This document shows, one piece after another, positions 7,330 through 15,157 of a DNA stretch of 16,505 bases. The position numbers and the translations under genes were made by a program. The DNA lies in assembly GCA_022836615.1 (NCBI GenBank), contig MU405500.1, positions 1-16,505 of the forward strand, written 5' to 3'. The notes under the pieces were generated by a model. It was not told where the DNA came from. It saw nothing but the letters and a program-made list of their open reading frames with translations, and ran no database searches. This DNA is from Annulohypoxylon bovei var. microspora. Its lineage: Eukaryota; Ascomycota; Sordariomycetes; Xylariales; Hypoxylaceae. Each line of letters begins with the position of its first letter. Positions within the stretch are counted from its first letter, which is position 1.

Positions 7330-9972
7330 TTAACCAAGTTTTATCTCAGACCAACTTGCTTTTTCAAAGGCCGTCCGAAAGACCTTGCCTAGCGCAACCC
7401 GCTCCCATAGACACCGCTCGTTATCTCTCTCCAAGAGCAAGATATAGTACAGATCCCATTGCGACTCTTCCCGCTCCTTTGGAATGTAGTAGGTCCAGAT
7501 CGGGCATTCGTCCATAGTGAAAGCCTTCGCATGAGAGATAGCAATGAAGTGGAATCGCTGGTCCTCACGCCCGGATATCCATTCATCCGCTATCTCGATA
7601 GAGCCGCACCAATCCCCGGCGTCGTCAGCGATATCGCACCTCGATAACTGTTGGTGGGGGCTGTTATCCCTTGGGTCTGTTGGATGGCGAATTGTGATGT
7701 ATAACTCCGTGAGAAAGGTGTAGAACTGTAGGATTGGCATGTGTTGGAGCGGACGCATATCCTTTCGATCATCTTCCACTTGGTCAGATGTTGGCTGGGG
7801 TTCCTTGATGATACCGAATGGGTGGTCCGGAATAATGGCGCTAAATCTCCTCTCTTGTGGAAATTCATGTTGGACCAAGGCACGATTATCTTCATATTCT
7901 GTTTTTCGTTTGGGCTCCATTGTTGACCCGCGACGGAGGTAACCTCCGTTGCCTACGCGATATTTAATCTCTCCACGTTCTGTGGACGCTCTAGCGAGTT
8001 GGCTTGACCGTGCAGAAGCGGGATATGATCGTCGCGGTGACACAGAGCGACGGCTTGAAGACGGGTTATCGGGGATAGGAGACGGTGATCGATATATCCT
8101 CCGCCCCGAAGGGTTTGTCACGCGGTTAGTGTTAGCTTCGGGGCTTCTCGGGATTGTATACTCCCTTGCTTCATCAAGCACCGGCTTCCAGTCTTCGCTT
8201 CCGGAGTAGCCATTCCATCGGTCCTCGTCGTAGATTTCCCTAGCATGAGTCCGATTAATCTTATGCCTCAGAGGCCGCAGGTGTCCTTTTCCATCTCGTA
8301 TATGCCATTCGATCCAAGTATGGTGTTCTAGCCATTGGCGGATATTCGATAGACATCCTTCAAGCATATCATCATGGTAAATCGCTTGTCCACCCGCGCC
8401 TTTCTCACCTATCCATCCACACCATGCCCAACTAGGAAACTGAGCGCCACTTAGGAGGTCATCTTCAGGTTTGCAAGTGCAATCTCCGCTTGTATCAAGC
8501 TCACAGTTTTTGTTATCAGGTGAATGTATCGCTCGTGGTTTTCTCCGACGGATAAGGGGTTTTGTTGGAGTCCATAGCAATGCAAGGTCGAAATGCGAAG
8601 TTGGCAAGCCAAACAAAAATTGCTCATGGTTCATGTGCCCCTTTAGGAGCCATGTGATTCCTTCAAACGCAGAAAGGATATCACTAGCCTTAGTCAAATT
8701 GCGACTCGTATACAGCCTCACATATCTCATATAGAACCAGATAGGCCGACGTTTCAATTCCTCCGGCGACTGCAAAGGGGAATTCGTTCGGTTGAGTGAC
8801 CATCCATTTCCCCTACTGTCAGTCCAGATTTCCTCCGAAATACCGGCGAAGCGACACTGGAAATATATCCGACCTTCTGCGAAGATGAGACATCTCCGAG
8901 AGAGGATTTGTTCTTGAAATGTCCAGGCTCGTCTGCTCCACATCGAGTCGTAGATGACTACTTCAAGGGGCCGCGTGATTAGAATGCGGGTTCCGGGAGC
9001 GTACTCTATAATGCTTGGGGCCTCGCTATGGCTTTCCAGGCTTTCACGAATTGGATTCATGACCCGTAAGAGAGGCGCTGCGGCACGTAGTCCACTCTCG
9101 GAGTCACCATCAGCGGCACATATGGTGAAGTAGGCGTGTCCATATATAAGATGCATTGCGCTGGCATTATTATTCCATGAAATCGGACTGTCTTGGACGA
9201 TGCAAAGAGAGTCAATCCACAGGTATCGCTCCCCAAGTCTGCTGACAAGTAGGATGGCATCCTGAATTGTCTTCGGTAGCTTTGACCACGCATAGCTTAG
9301 ACCACCGTGTTCTATATGCGTCATTGCTGTCTTTTGAGTCGACATATATCGAGGTTTCTTTTGGTCGCTTCCCCAGACATAGCTCAGAGCAACGTACCGT
9401 GCCGGGATATTGTTTTCAATTGGCAGTGACTTGAGCTGCATATCAACCACGTCGATAACTCCGAAGTAGGTCTCCTTAACAAGCTTCAAGTGTTCTTCTA
9501 CTGTTCCGTGTGTCTCACTGCAGGTAGCGTCATGTTCTTTATGGCAATGATCAAGCCAGCTCTTGATAAGTGCTTGCTTCTCCGTTTGGTCATGGAATTC
9601 TCGACCTAATGAGTAGGTCCCCTTAGCCATGGGAGACGAAGGATATAAGCCTGTTCTCAGAGCATCGTTCGAAGCAGCAAGAACGAGATAGACTTGTCCG
9701 TTATGCACATCGCTACCCCACGAGAGTCTGAGCCGCCGCGTCCTGTTGATGGTCCTCTTTTCCGTGTCCTCACCACGGCCATCGATTTGCCAAGTAAGAT
9801 AGCACTTAGTGTTACCGGGGATATCGTGGCCGCTATACCTCTCGACCGCATTGGAAATGAAGCTGCAGAAGTGGCACTGGATGCTGTTGGCGCGGAGTTG
9901 GTCGAGGCTAGCAAACTCATGAGGGAGTTCACCCGTTCTAAGAGCAAAGTTGGAGTCCACCGTCATCTCCAT
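7330..9972 (-). CDS. HET-domain (heterokaryon incompatibility) protein
   Basis: An uninterrupted 880-residue frame. The HET domain spans about 191-355: RYVALSYVWGS at 192-202, YLWIDSLCIVQDS at 250-262, MHLIYGHAYFTICAADG at 273-289 and RRAWTFQEQILSRR at 347-360, all hallmark blocks. Downstream blocks common in this family are also present: ASDILSAFEGI at 429-439, FGLPTSHFDLALLW at 454-467 and PSWAWCGWIG at 513-522. The C-terminus (YYILLLE, RVALGKVF, SWSEIKLG) is family-typical, so the 3' end is intact. HET domains trigger growth arrest or cell death on non-self contact and share distant ancestry with TIR domains. An arginine-serine/SP-rich low-complexity insert lies at about 605-695. The ATG at 9972 is the only start codon in the open frame, but the frame continues upstream to 10077 and there encodes a CxxC motif (CSRC at 10074-10063) usual at HET protein N-termini, so the true start is probably further upstream through splicing. 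Confidence 0.93.
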   Translation of the reverse strand: MEMTVDSNFALRTGELPHEFASLDQLRANSIQCHFCSFISNAVERYSGHDIPGNTKCYLTWQIDGRGEDTEKRTINRTRRLRLSWGSDVHNGQVYLVLAASNDALRTGLYPSSPMAKGTYSLGREFHDQTEKQALIKSWLDHCHKEHDATCSETHGTVEEHLKLVKETYFGVIDVVDMQLKSLPIENNIPARYVALSYVWGSDQKKPRYMSTQKTAMTHIEHGGLSYAWSKLPKTIQDAILLVSRLGERYLWIDSLCIVQDSPISWNNNASAMHLIYGHAYFTICAADGDSESGLRAAAPLLRVMNPIRESLESHSEAPSIIEYAPGTRILITRPLEVVIYDSMWSRRAWTFQEQILSRRCLIFAEGRIYFQCRFAGISEEIWTDSRGNGWSLNRTNSPLQSPEELKRRPIWFYMRYVRLYTSRNLTKASDILSAFEGITWLLKGHMNHEQFLFGLPTSHFDLALLWTPTKPLIRRRKPRAIHSPDNKNCELDTSGDCTCKPEDDLLSGAQFPSWAWCGWIGEKGAGGQAIYHDDMLEGCLSNIRQWLEHHTWIEWHIRDGKGHLRPLRHKINRTHAREIYDEDRWNGYSGSEDWKPVLDEAREYTIPRSPEANTNRVTNPSGRRIYRSPSPIPDNPSSSRRSVSPRRSYPASARSSQLARASTERGEIKYRVGNGGYLRRGSTMEPKRKTEYEDNRALVQHEFPQERRFSAIIPDHPFGIIKEPQPTSDQVEDDRKDMRPLQHMPILQFYTFLTELYITIRHPTDPRDNSPHQQLSRCDIADDAGDWCGSIEIADEWISGREDQRFHFIAISHAKAFTMDECPIWTYYIPKEREESQWDLYYILLLERDNERCLWERVALGKVFRTAFEKASWSEIKLG

Positions 9973-10077
9973 TATATCAAAATCGGAGTGGTTACGGCGA
10001 TGTGGGATGGTCGTGGTGCGATTTTTAATGATAAATTTCTCAGTCCTGAGATCTAGCTTCGCGCAGCGTGAACAAAG

Positions 10078-10392
10078 CTAAACTAATGCATCAGCGTTTG
10101 CCTCTTCTATACCCAAATGGTGAAAACTTGCCGATGAACCCTCAAGTGAACCAATCAATGTTAATGAATCGGTCAAGGAGTCGGTCAATGGGCCCCTTAA
10201 AGAGTCTGCCGATGACCCCGTTAACGAGTCTGTTGTCGAGACAGTCAATGAACTTGCCGACGACCCTATGAGGAAGTTTGTGTCTTTGACAACTCCCATC
10301 TTTTGCGCTGCTTGGAACATCCTAGATACGATAAAAGTCATAAGTTGGCTTTTAAGCGTACCCTCTAACGGGGGAAGTGGCGTTTCCGTCAT
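10078..10392 (-). CDS. Serine-rich repetitive ORF, possible 5' exon of the HET gene
   Basis: A 104-residue ORF from an ATG in good context (AAAATGACGG). The first third looks like an amphipathic helix region (LKSQLMTFIVSRMFQAAQK); the rest is S, T, L and G-rich with GSSA(S/D)S blocks repeated three times. It is in the same frame as the HET ORF and its TAG stop (10080-10078) directly precedes the HET CxxC segment. The bases before that TAG, GCTGATGCATTAGTTTAG, resemble a branch point plus splice acceptor. It may thus be an upstream exon of the HET gene or an independent small gene. No convincing donor was found: GTATAG at about 10111 would give an intron too short, and GTATCT near 10330 one of about 250 nt. 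The opposite strand is also open here. Confidence 0.35.
   Translation of the reverse strand: MTETPLPPLEGTLKSQLMTFIVSRMFQAAQKMGVVKDTNFLIGSSASSLTVSTTDSLTGSSADSLRGPLTDSLTDSLTLIGSLEGSSASFHHLGIEEANADALV
10120..10275. repeat. Degenerate coding-type repeat, about three copies
   Basis: On + the copies read (V)NESV...ADDP, NESV...LADDP and LADEP; on - they read GSSADSL, GSSASSL and GSSASF. Two longer copies align with a 12-nt gap, and most of their differences fall at third codon positions. The wobble positions coincide on the two strands, so the pattern does not tell which strand is translated. Confidence 0.65.
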
Positions 10393-10894
10393 TTTAGGGG
10401 TTATGTTACTTGAGGATGTTAGAGACTGAAGGCATTTCCGGATTACATGTCAAGCTTTTAATCACCCTCACAATTGGGTTTCAGCTCCGGAACTGTATGG
10501 CTGATGCCAATGCCACCTCTTCACGTGATAAGTGAAAAGTGCAATTTATCATGCGATAGTAAGGCTGAGCAACCTTCGGGGAGTAAGCGGCAGTGATTGG
10601 CGCGGGGCTTGGGGGCGTGGTGAGATTATTGCGAACTTTCACTGTTAGAGTGCGAAAGAATATCGAGAACATGTTATGTGCCTCATAGTATAACGTCTTG
10701 CTCATCTTCTACTCTCTCCTCCGAGCTTCTATTCTAAGTGGAATTCCCTAGCATGGAGATCCTCTATGAACGAGCCATTCTCTATCCTCCTCTATGCAAG
10801 TCTGCCATGTCCTTACCTACCTCCTAGATAGGCATTTATCATAATACATTCTTCGTGATAGTTACCCAAAAATACAAAACGCCTACCCGTTCCC
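10393..10894. other. Intergenic region between the HET and ferric reductase genes
   Basis: Contains the 8-bp palindrome TCACGTGA at 10521-10528, followed by a GATAA, and a TACCTACCT at 10814-10822. A 74-residue - strand ORF at 10481-10705 has no recognisable features. Promoter elements of the HET gene would be expected here. Confidence 0.45.
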
Positions 10895-12847
10895 TTACCA
10901 GCCAAACTTCTCAACTCGAAGTTGAATATCAGCCCCCGACTTTACGGCCTCTGCGCAAGCATTTCGTGAGGTCCTGTTGAGGCCATCAGGTCCTGAAACC
11001 ACAAATCCTATCCTCCCCTCTGAGGTAGCAACTAAATCGGCAATGTGGCCGGGGATATCCGGCCTGCCCGCTTCATTCGTTGGCTCGGGGATGGTTATAT
11101 GTACTCCAAACTTCCGCAGCTCGGCGATTCTCTCTTCCGGTATCCAAGAGCGCTGAGCTCGTGAATGTATCACCCAGATAAGATGGACCTGCCTCTTCCC
11201 GTAGTGACTTGTGACCAGGCTCCACGCCATAGGAAAAACGACTGCAATCCCGGATCCGCCGGCGATGAGGACCGCATTCTCACATGATCTTAGCATGTTG
11301 AGAGGATCCTGAGATCCGTACGGTCCATCCAAGCGGACAGCTATCCTCGAGTTTGTGCGAGCGTAGTCTAGAAGATTGGAGGTAAACCCGGATTGCACTC
11401 GGATCAGTAAGCTTAACCAAGCGTGGCTCGACGAATTTTCATGACTGGCTAACGGCGCAGAAGATGCGATCGTGAACGGGTGAGCTTGAAGCGAATGACT
11501 GCGACCAAGCGCGGGGACCGAAATAAACACATGGTCGGCCGGTTGCCAGCCGTGCCGAATGCTCTGTCGAAAGGGCTTCCGGCACATCCGGCCGCCAGAT
11601 AGAGGTATATCCCAACCGGTGGAGAGGAGCAGTGTTTGCTCATCTTCTAGAATCGTGAGATCCGCAGTGAAATTTTCGGATTTCATCCACAAGCGCCAGA
11701 CAAGTCTATCAACAAGGAAAATAACCAGCGATGCAAACACGTATGGTCGACTTGTGAAGAAGTGCAACCAGAGAAAGGCTAGCGCCGCGATTTGCAATAT
11801 GACATGAGAAGCTAAGAAAAGCTCGTACCATCTCTGTCGAAAACTCCCAAGCGACGTAAAGTATAGCAACTCATATGACATAAATGCGCCAATACCAAGT
11901 ACGATTAGTGGGTGTGTGATATAGCTATAGAAACTGTTGGTCTTCAGCCACGGAGGTGAACACCATATTCTCCAGACAAGCATGCCCGCGAAGTGTACGA
12001 ATGCCTCAAAACATAATAATTCGCCGACGCGGCGATGGTAGATGTTGAGAGCTTCGTATGAGTGTCCCGTGAGCAATTTAAGTGGCTGATTCTTGGCGGC
12101 AAGAAGGTAAAGAAGAGGGAGATTAACGATAAATATGATACCAGCTCGATCAGCGAAAGCAAAGAAGAATCTTGGTTCCAGAGAAACTCGATAGAATTGA
12201 TAAAAGAGGTTGAGGCCGATGAAGGCCAATACGAAAAGAGATGTTCCATTGGATGGCAAAGTCCGATTGATTAATGGGATAGGCCGGGGTTGGTACAATA
12301 ACCGAGACTTTAGGCCGTTCATGCAACGACTAATTGAATTCCCCGAAGGCGGCTTGCGTCGTCGGGTTCCAAGGAGAGGTTGCCTCTCAACGTCCACATC
12401 GACTGCTTTGAGTGTGAGTTGCGATGATAAGGATCCCTCTCGAGTACTACTAGAAGATGACTCGGCCTCGCTCTCGTTCACGATCTCGGAATTATCGGTT
12501 GTCTTTCTTAGACATTCTAAAGCCGCAGTCGAGTCTTGTTCGATTATTCTCCTTTTGTATATCTCTCTTATTCTTTCGCCGATGTGGAATAAAGAAAACA
12601 ATACAAGTATCGCTAGCAGGGCGATGTTGTACGTGAAGACGATACTGCGGCCGTCGAGGATGTACGCAATCAGTTCTCGTAGATACTGAAGACTCTCGGG
12701 ATCGGTCGGGATCTTCCGTCCTGGGTTATCGCCAGATAAAATAGAAACACTATCTAGATCTAGGATAAGTGAAGGACGAGATGTCTTCAGGATTTCCCTG
12801 AAGATCTCGAGAGCCCAGTCTCTGTCAGCTTCGTCAACGGGCATCAT
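10895..12847 (-). CDS. FRE-type ferric reductase (transmembrane metalloreductase)
   Basis: A 650-residue intronless protein that reduces Fe(III) or Cu(II) at the plasma membrane with electrons from NADPH through FAD and two hemes. Seen: an N-terminal helix at about 69-89; a polar serine-rich loop at 90-200; the ferric reductase transmembrane domain at about 203-385 with two histidine pairs, H271/H285 and H348/H362, each 14 apart, the expected bis-heme ligands; HPFTIAS at 456-462 for FAD; DGPYG at 507-511; AGGSGIA at 529-535 for the nicotinamide nucleotide; VSGP at 617-620; and the aromatic end VEKFGW. All catalytic landmarks are present, so it should be active. No cleavable signal peptide is evident; the enlarged loop between helix 1 and the core is unusual in length. 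It is divergent from the DUF218 gene. The promoter has an iron-GATA site 74 bp before the ATG, which fits repression in high iron. Its metal preference cannot be read from sequence. Confidence 0.94.
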   Translation of the reverse strand: MMPVDEADRDWALEIFREILKTSRPSLILDLDSVSILSGDNPGRKIPTDPESLQYLRELIAYILDGRSIVFTYNIALLAILVLFSLFHIGERIREIYKRRIIEQDSTAALECLRKTTDNSEIVNESEAESSSSSTREGSLSSQLTLKAVDVDVERQPLLGTRRRKPPSGNSISRCMNGLKSRLLYQPRPIPLINRTLPSNGTSLFVLAFIGLNLFYQFYRVSLEPRFFFAFADRAGIIFIVNLPLLYLLAAKNQPLKLLTGHSYEALNIYHRRVGELLCFEAFVHFAGMLVWRIWCSPPWLKTNSFYSYITHPLIVLGIGAFMSYELLYFTSLGSFRQRWYELFLASHVILQIAALAFLWLHFFTSRPYVFASLVIFLVDRLVWRLWMKSENFTADLTILEDEQTLLLSTGWDIPLSGGRMCRKPFRQSIRHGWQPADHVFISVPALGRSHSLQAHPFTIASSAPLASHENSSSHAWLSLLIRVQSGFTSNLLDYARTNSRIAVRLDGPYGSQDPLNMLRSCENAVLIAGGSGIAVVFPMAWSLVTSHYGKRQVHLIWVIHSRAQRSWIPEERIAELRKFGVHITIPEPTNEAGRPDIPGHIADLVATSEGRIGFVVSGPDGLNRTSRNACAEAVKSGADIQLRVEKFGW

Positions 12848-13304
12848 TCCTCGAGACTGGGTGGTGGCGGAGGAAGACGGGGGAGGATTAAATTAACAGG
12901 GGAAACATTTGCAGAAGATCTTATCAGATTGATAAATTCCAGCTAATGCTGCAGGCTTCAGCTGTCTAAATGACCCGAAAATAACCCGACATCGGGCACG
13001 TGGGGGTTTTGTCTTACATGGCAGCATGCTAGCCATTCTTCCGCAGGGGTGGGGGGTCTAGACTTAGCCCCGCCTCGACACGCTTTGCTGTACTTCTCCT
13101 GAACATCGTGACTCGAGCGTTCAAGTTAGACACTTGACCCAGTCAGTAACATCACCTGGGCAGCTAAACAGTCAAGGGCTTTTACAGTCACTACGCTCCT
13201 GTCATCATGCAAGTATTTGCACCTTTGGATCGAGATTAATAATCTCGTAATGAAAAATCTGGGATTAGGTATCACCTAGCTTGCCCTATCCTCTTTCAAG
13301 AGTC
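12848..13304. promoter_or_regulatory. Divergent promoter region, ferric reductase / DUF218 gene
   Basis: A 457-bp spacer between two start codons. It holds the iron-GATA site at 12921-12929, a second TGATAA at 12930-12935, an E-box CACGTG at 12997-13002 and G-rich stretches such as AGGGGTGGGGGG near 13044-13056 that contain a stress-element-like AGGGG. Whether both genes use it is not shown. Confidence 0.6.
12921..12929 (-). promoter_or_regulatory. Iron-responsive GATA factor (SreA/Sre1) site
   Basis: Reads AATCTGATAAG on the - strand and contains ATCTGATAA, a full match to the ATCWGATAA consensus of the fungal iron repressors SreA and Sre1. It lies 74 bp before the ferric reductase ATG, and a further TGATAA abuts it on +. 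Site and target fit, which is stronger than the motif alone. Confidence 0.7.
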
Positions 13305-13991
13305 ATGGCCACAGGCATCTCGGAAAATGACGGGCTACAAAGTGTATATGACGCTTCAACAGATGGGGAAATATTATACAACTACCACCAACTACACATG
13401 TCGCTTGACAAAGACGTAGACGCTGTCTTCTGCCTGTGTAGCCTTGATCCACGCGTGGCAGAGCGCGCTGCTCAACTATTTCTCGATGGTTACGGGAGTT
13501 ATCTCATATTCGCCGGCGGGGTTGGAAGACTCACAAAAGGTCGTTACGATAAACTAGAGGCCGAAGTATTCGCTGATATAGCTCTCGGAATGGGAGTTCC
13601 GAAGGATAGGCTTCTTGTGGAGCCTCTCTCAACGAACACTGGTGAGAACGTTCGCTTCACGTACGTGCTGCTCCAAGAAAAGGGGCTCCACTTAAAGTCC
13701 ATCTTGCTTGTCCAGAAGCCATACATGGAAAGACGTACATATGCGACCTTTAAGAAGCAGTGGCCAGATCCAAGCATACGAATTACGGTTACGTCGCCTC
13801 AACTCAAATGGCACGAATATCCGAATGATAGCAGCCCAAAGGATCTTGTTATCAATATTGCTGTTGGCGATTTAATTCGCATTCGGGAGTATCCGCTAAA
13901 GGGCTTTCAGATCCCTCAAGATATCCCCGACGATGTCTGGGAAGCAGCTCAACGACTTATCAGTGCGGGTTACAATAGTCATCTCCCTTGA
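13305..13991 (+). CDS. DUF218 (YdcF/SanA-like) domain protein
   Basis: A 228-residue protein of the DUF218 family. Seen: VDAVFCLCSLDPRVAERAAQ at 38-57 (first strand and helix), YLIFAGGVGR at 66-75 (glycine-rich loop), EAEVFADIALGMGVPKDRL at 85-103, EPLSTNTGEN at 106-115 (the most conserved acidic and asparagine cluster) and ILLVQKPYMERR at 133-144. These follow the order of bacterial YdcF, which binds S-adenosylmethionine; the reaction is not established for the family. There is no signal peptide or membrane helix, so it is probably cytosolic, unlike membrane-anchored SanA. The ATG at 13305 (GTCATGG) is preferred over an in-frame TTG 24 bp earlier. It is divergent from the ferric reductase and could share control with it. 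Family is fairly sure; function is unknown. Confidence 0.88.
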   Translation: MATGISENDGLQSVYDASTDGEILYNYHQLHMSLDKDVDAVFCLCSLDPRVAERAAQLFLDGYGSYLIFAGGVGRLTKGRYDKLEAEVFADIALGMGVPKDRLLVEPLSTNTGENVRFTYVLLQEKGLHLKSILLVQKPYMERRTYATFKKQWPDPSIRITVTSPQLKWHEYPNDSSPKDLVINIAVGDLIRIREYPLKGFQIPQDIPDDVWEAAQRLISAGYNSHLP

Positions 13992-14489
13992 ATACAGCTA
14001 TAGATAGTTGATGAGGTACAATACCGTTAGCTACTCAACCATAAGGAGGTAAACTTCCTCATCATTGAAACCCACCTAAGTACCCAATTGACGGATAGTA
14101 TCATTGGTTAACAAGATCATTTCTGGGGTATTTGTAGGTAGTTAATACCATCCCGTAGTGAAAAGTGTAAATTGCTTACCATAGGTACCTAGGCTTAAAA
14201 GTTATATCGCCATTCCGAAGACCACAATGGAATCCAACTGAATCCAAATAGCCTCAACTTAAACCACGGAGACGGTAGATCCCACAACAATGTCACATAA
14301 ATCATAAGTCGACAATGTTCCCCCAAATTTTACTGTATTTTGCAACTAACACTAACCCCATTTATCTATAATGAAATAGACACGCCAAGCGTGTTAGAAT
14401 GCAAAAGACCCCCTCACCTCCTCACCTCCTCCTCATCATCCCTTGTCTCCTTCTCTATTCCTCGCCCCAGATCCTTCCACCATACCCAT
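13992..14489. other. Intergenic region between convergent genes
   Basis: Between the 3' ends of the DUF218 and secreted-protein genes. Contains the palindrome TAGGTACCTA at 14182-14191 and a CT-rich tract at 14408-14468 with a duplicated TCACCTCC. I see no gene in it. Confidence 0.5.
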
Positions 14490-14986
14490 CTATAGCGCGG
14501 CAGTAACCTGGTCCACAGGCATATTGAATGAGGTCTCGCCCTTCTTGAACTCGATAGTTCCGGTGGCGTTGTACCTCGGCCCATCAGCGCCGTTGAAAGC
14601 GTGAGACACCGAGACCTTCACCATATCGTCCGAAGAAGCCTTCATCCACGCCGACTCCACAACGGAGCCTGGGGTCGTAGCGCCAACCACGTCGCAAGGA
14701 GACCACGTCGCCTCCTTGGTCGGGTGGCAGTGGACGGAGAAAGCCGGGGCGTCCTTGTAGTAGCCCTTGGCACCGCCGATGGTGAACTTGGACGTGCAAC
14801 CAGTCTTAGAGCCAGTTAGCAGAAGTAAACGGAGACGTAGGCCTATGGGGAACTCACATCTGCGCACGCATCGGACCATTCCTTTCCAGCCCAGTTACCG
14901 TAGGTCTCGCGAGGGGCGACGGCGTCAGTGGCCACTGCGGAGGCAGCGAGGGCCGAAACAACAACGGTGATAACTGAGGCGAACAT
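14490..14986 (-). CDS. Small secreted cysteine-containing protein
   Basis: Exons 14986-14858 and 14804-14490 encode 147 residues. The N-terminus is a signal peptide: MFAS, hydrophobic ITVVVSALAASAVA, cleavage likely near residue 19 or 20. The mature part is about 127 residues with four cysteines, C41, C46, C69 and C80, enough for two disulfides, and one N-glycosylation sequon (NAT, about 122-124). It alternates short hydrophobic strands (FSVHC, MVKVSVSHAF, TGTIEF, SFNMPV) with glycines, suggesting a beta-sheet fold. Size, cysteine number and strand-rich layout recall Alt a 1-like fungal secreted proteins, but I see no diagnostic match. It could be a cell-wall-associated protein or an effector. 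Intron 14857-14805 is well supported. A TATA box lies 160 bp upstream, suggesting a strongly regulated gene. Confidence 0.86.
14805..14857 (-). other. Intron of the secreted-protein gene
   Basis: A 53-nt phase-0 intron with GTGAGT donor, TGCTAAC branch point and TAAG acceptor 10 nt later. It joins ACAD to TGCTSK in frame. Confidence 0.92.
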
Positions 14987-15088
14987 GGTTGCTAGTTATT
15001 AAAGATGTTGATATGTTGTTGATATGATACCGAAGATTGGTCGAGATTTAGATAATTAGCTTTGAGGAGTGATGATTGAATTGTCGAG

Positions 15089-15110
15089 GGTGGTGGTGGT
15101 GGTGGTGGTG
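15089..15110. repeat. (GGT)7 microsatellite in the 5' leader
   Basis: Seven GGT units plus one G, lying between the TATA box and the ATG of the secreted-protein gene, so probably in its 5' untranslated region as (ACC)n. Length may vary between strains. Confidence 0.9.
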
Positions 15111-15146
15111 AATTCCTAATCTGAACGAGGGTAGAGGCCAGCAGCC

Positions 15147-15157
15147 CTTATATAGAG
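15147..15157 (-). promoter_or_regulatory. TATA box of the secreted-protein gene
   Basis: CTCTATATAAG on the - strand, 161 bp upstream of the ATG, implying a leader of roughly 130 nt. Several other genes in the window have CT-rich leaders and no clear TATA box. Confidence 0.6.

Noticed and set aside
9694..10056. 120-residue ORF on + opposite the HET N-terminal region
   Set aside because: It is a shadow of the HET frame. It also overlaps the HET CxxC segment.
10481..10705. 74-residue ORF on -, between the HET and ferric reductase genes
   Set aside because: It has an ATG but no motif, no splice partner and ordinary length for chance; it could be a leader exon, but nothing shows it.
12210..12689. 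159-residue ORF on + opposite the ferric reductase
   Set aside because: It is antisense to the conserved reductase frame and has no domain.
7330..13991. HET, ferric reductase and DUF218 genes as one functional cluster
   Set aside because: The genes have unrelated predicted roles; only the reductase and DUF218 gene share a promoter region.
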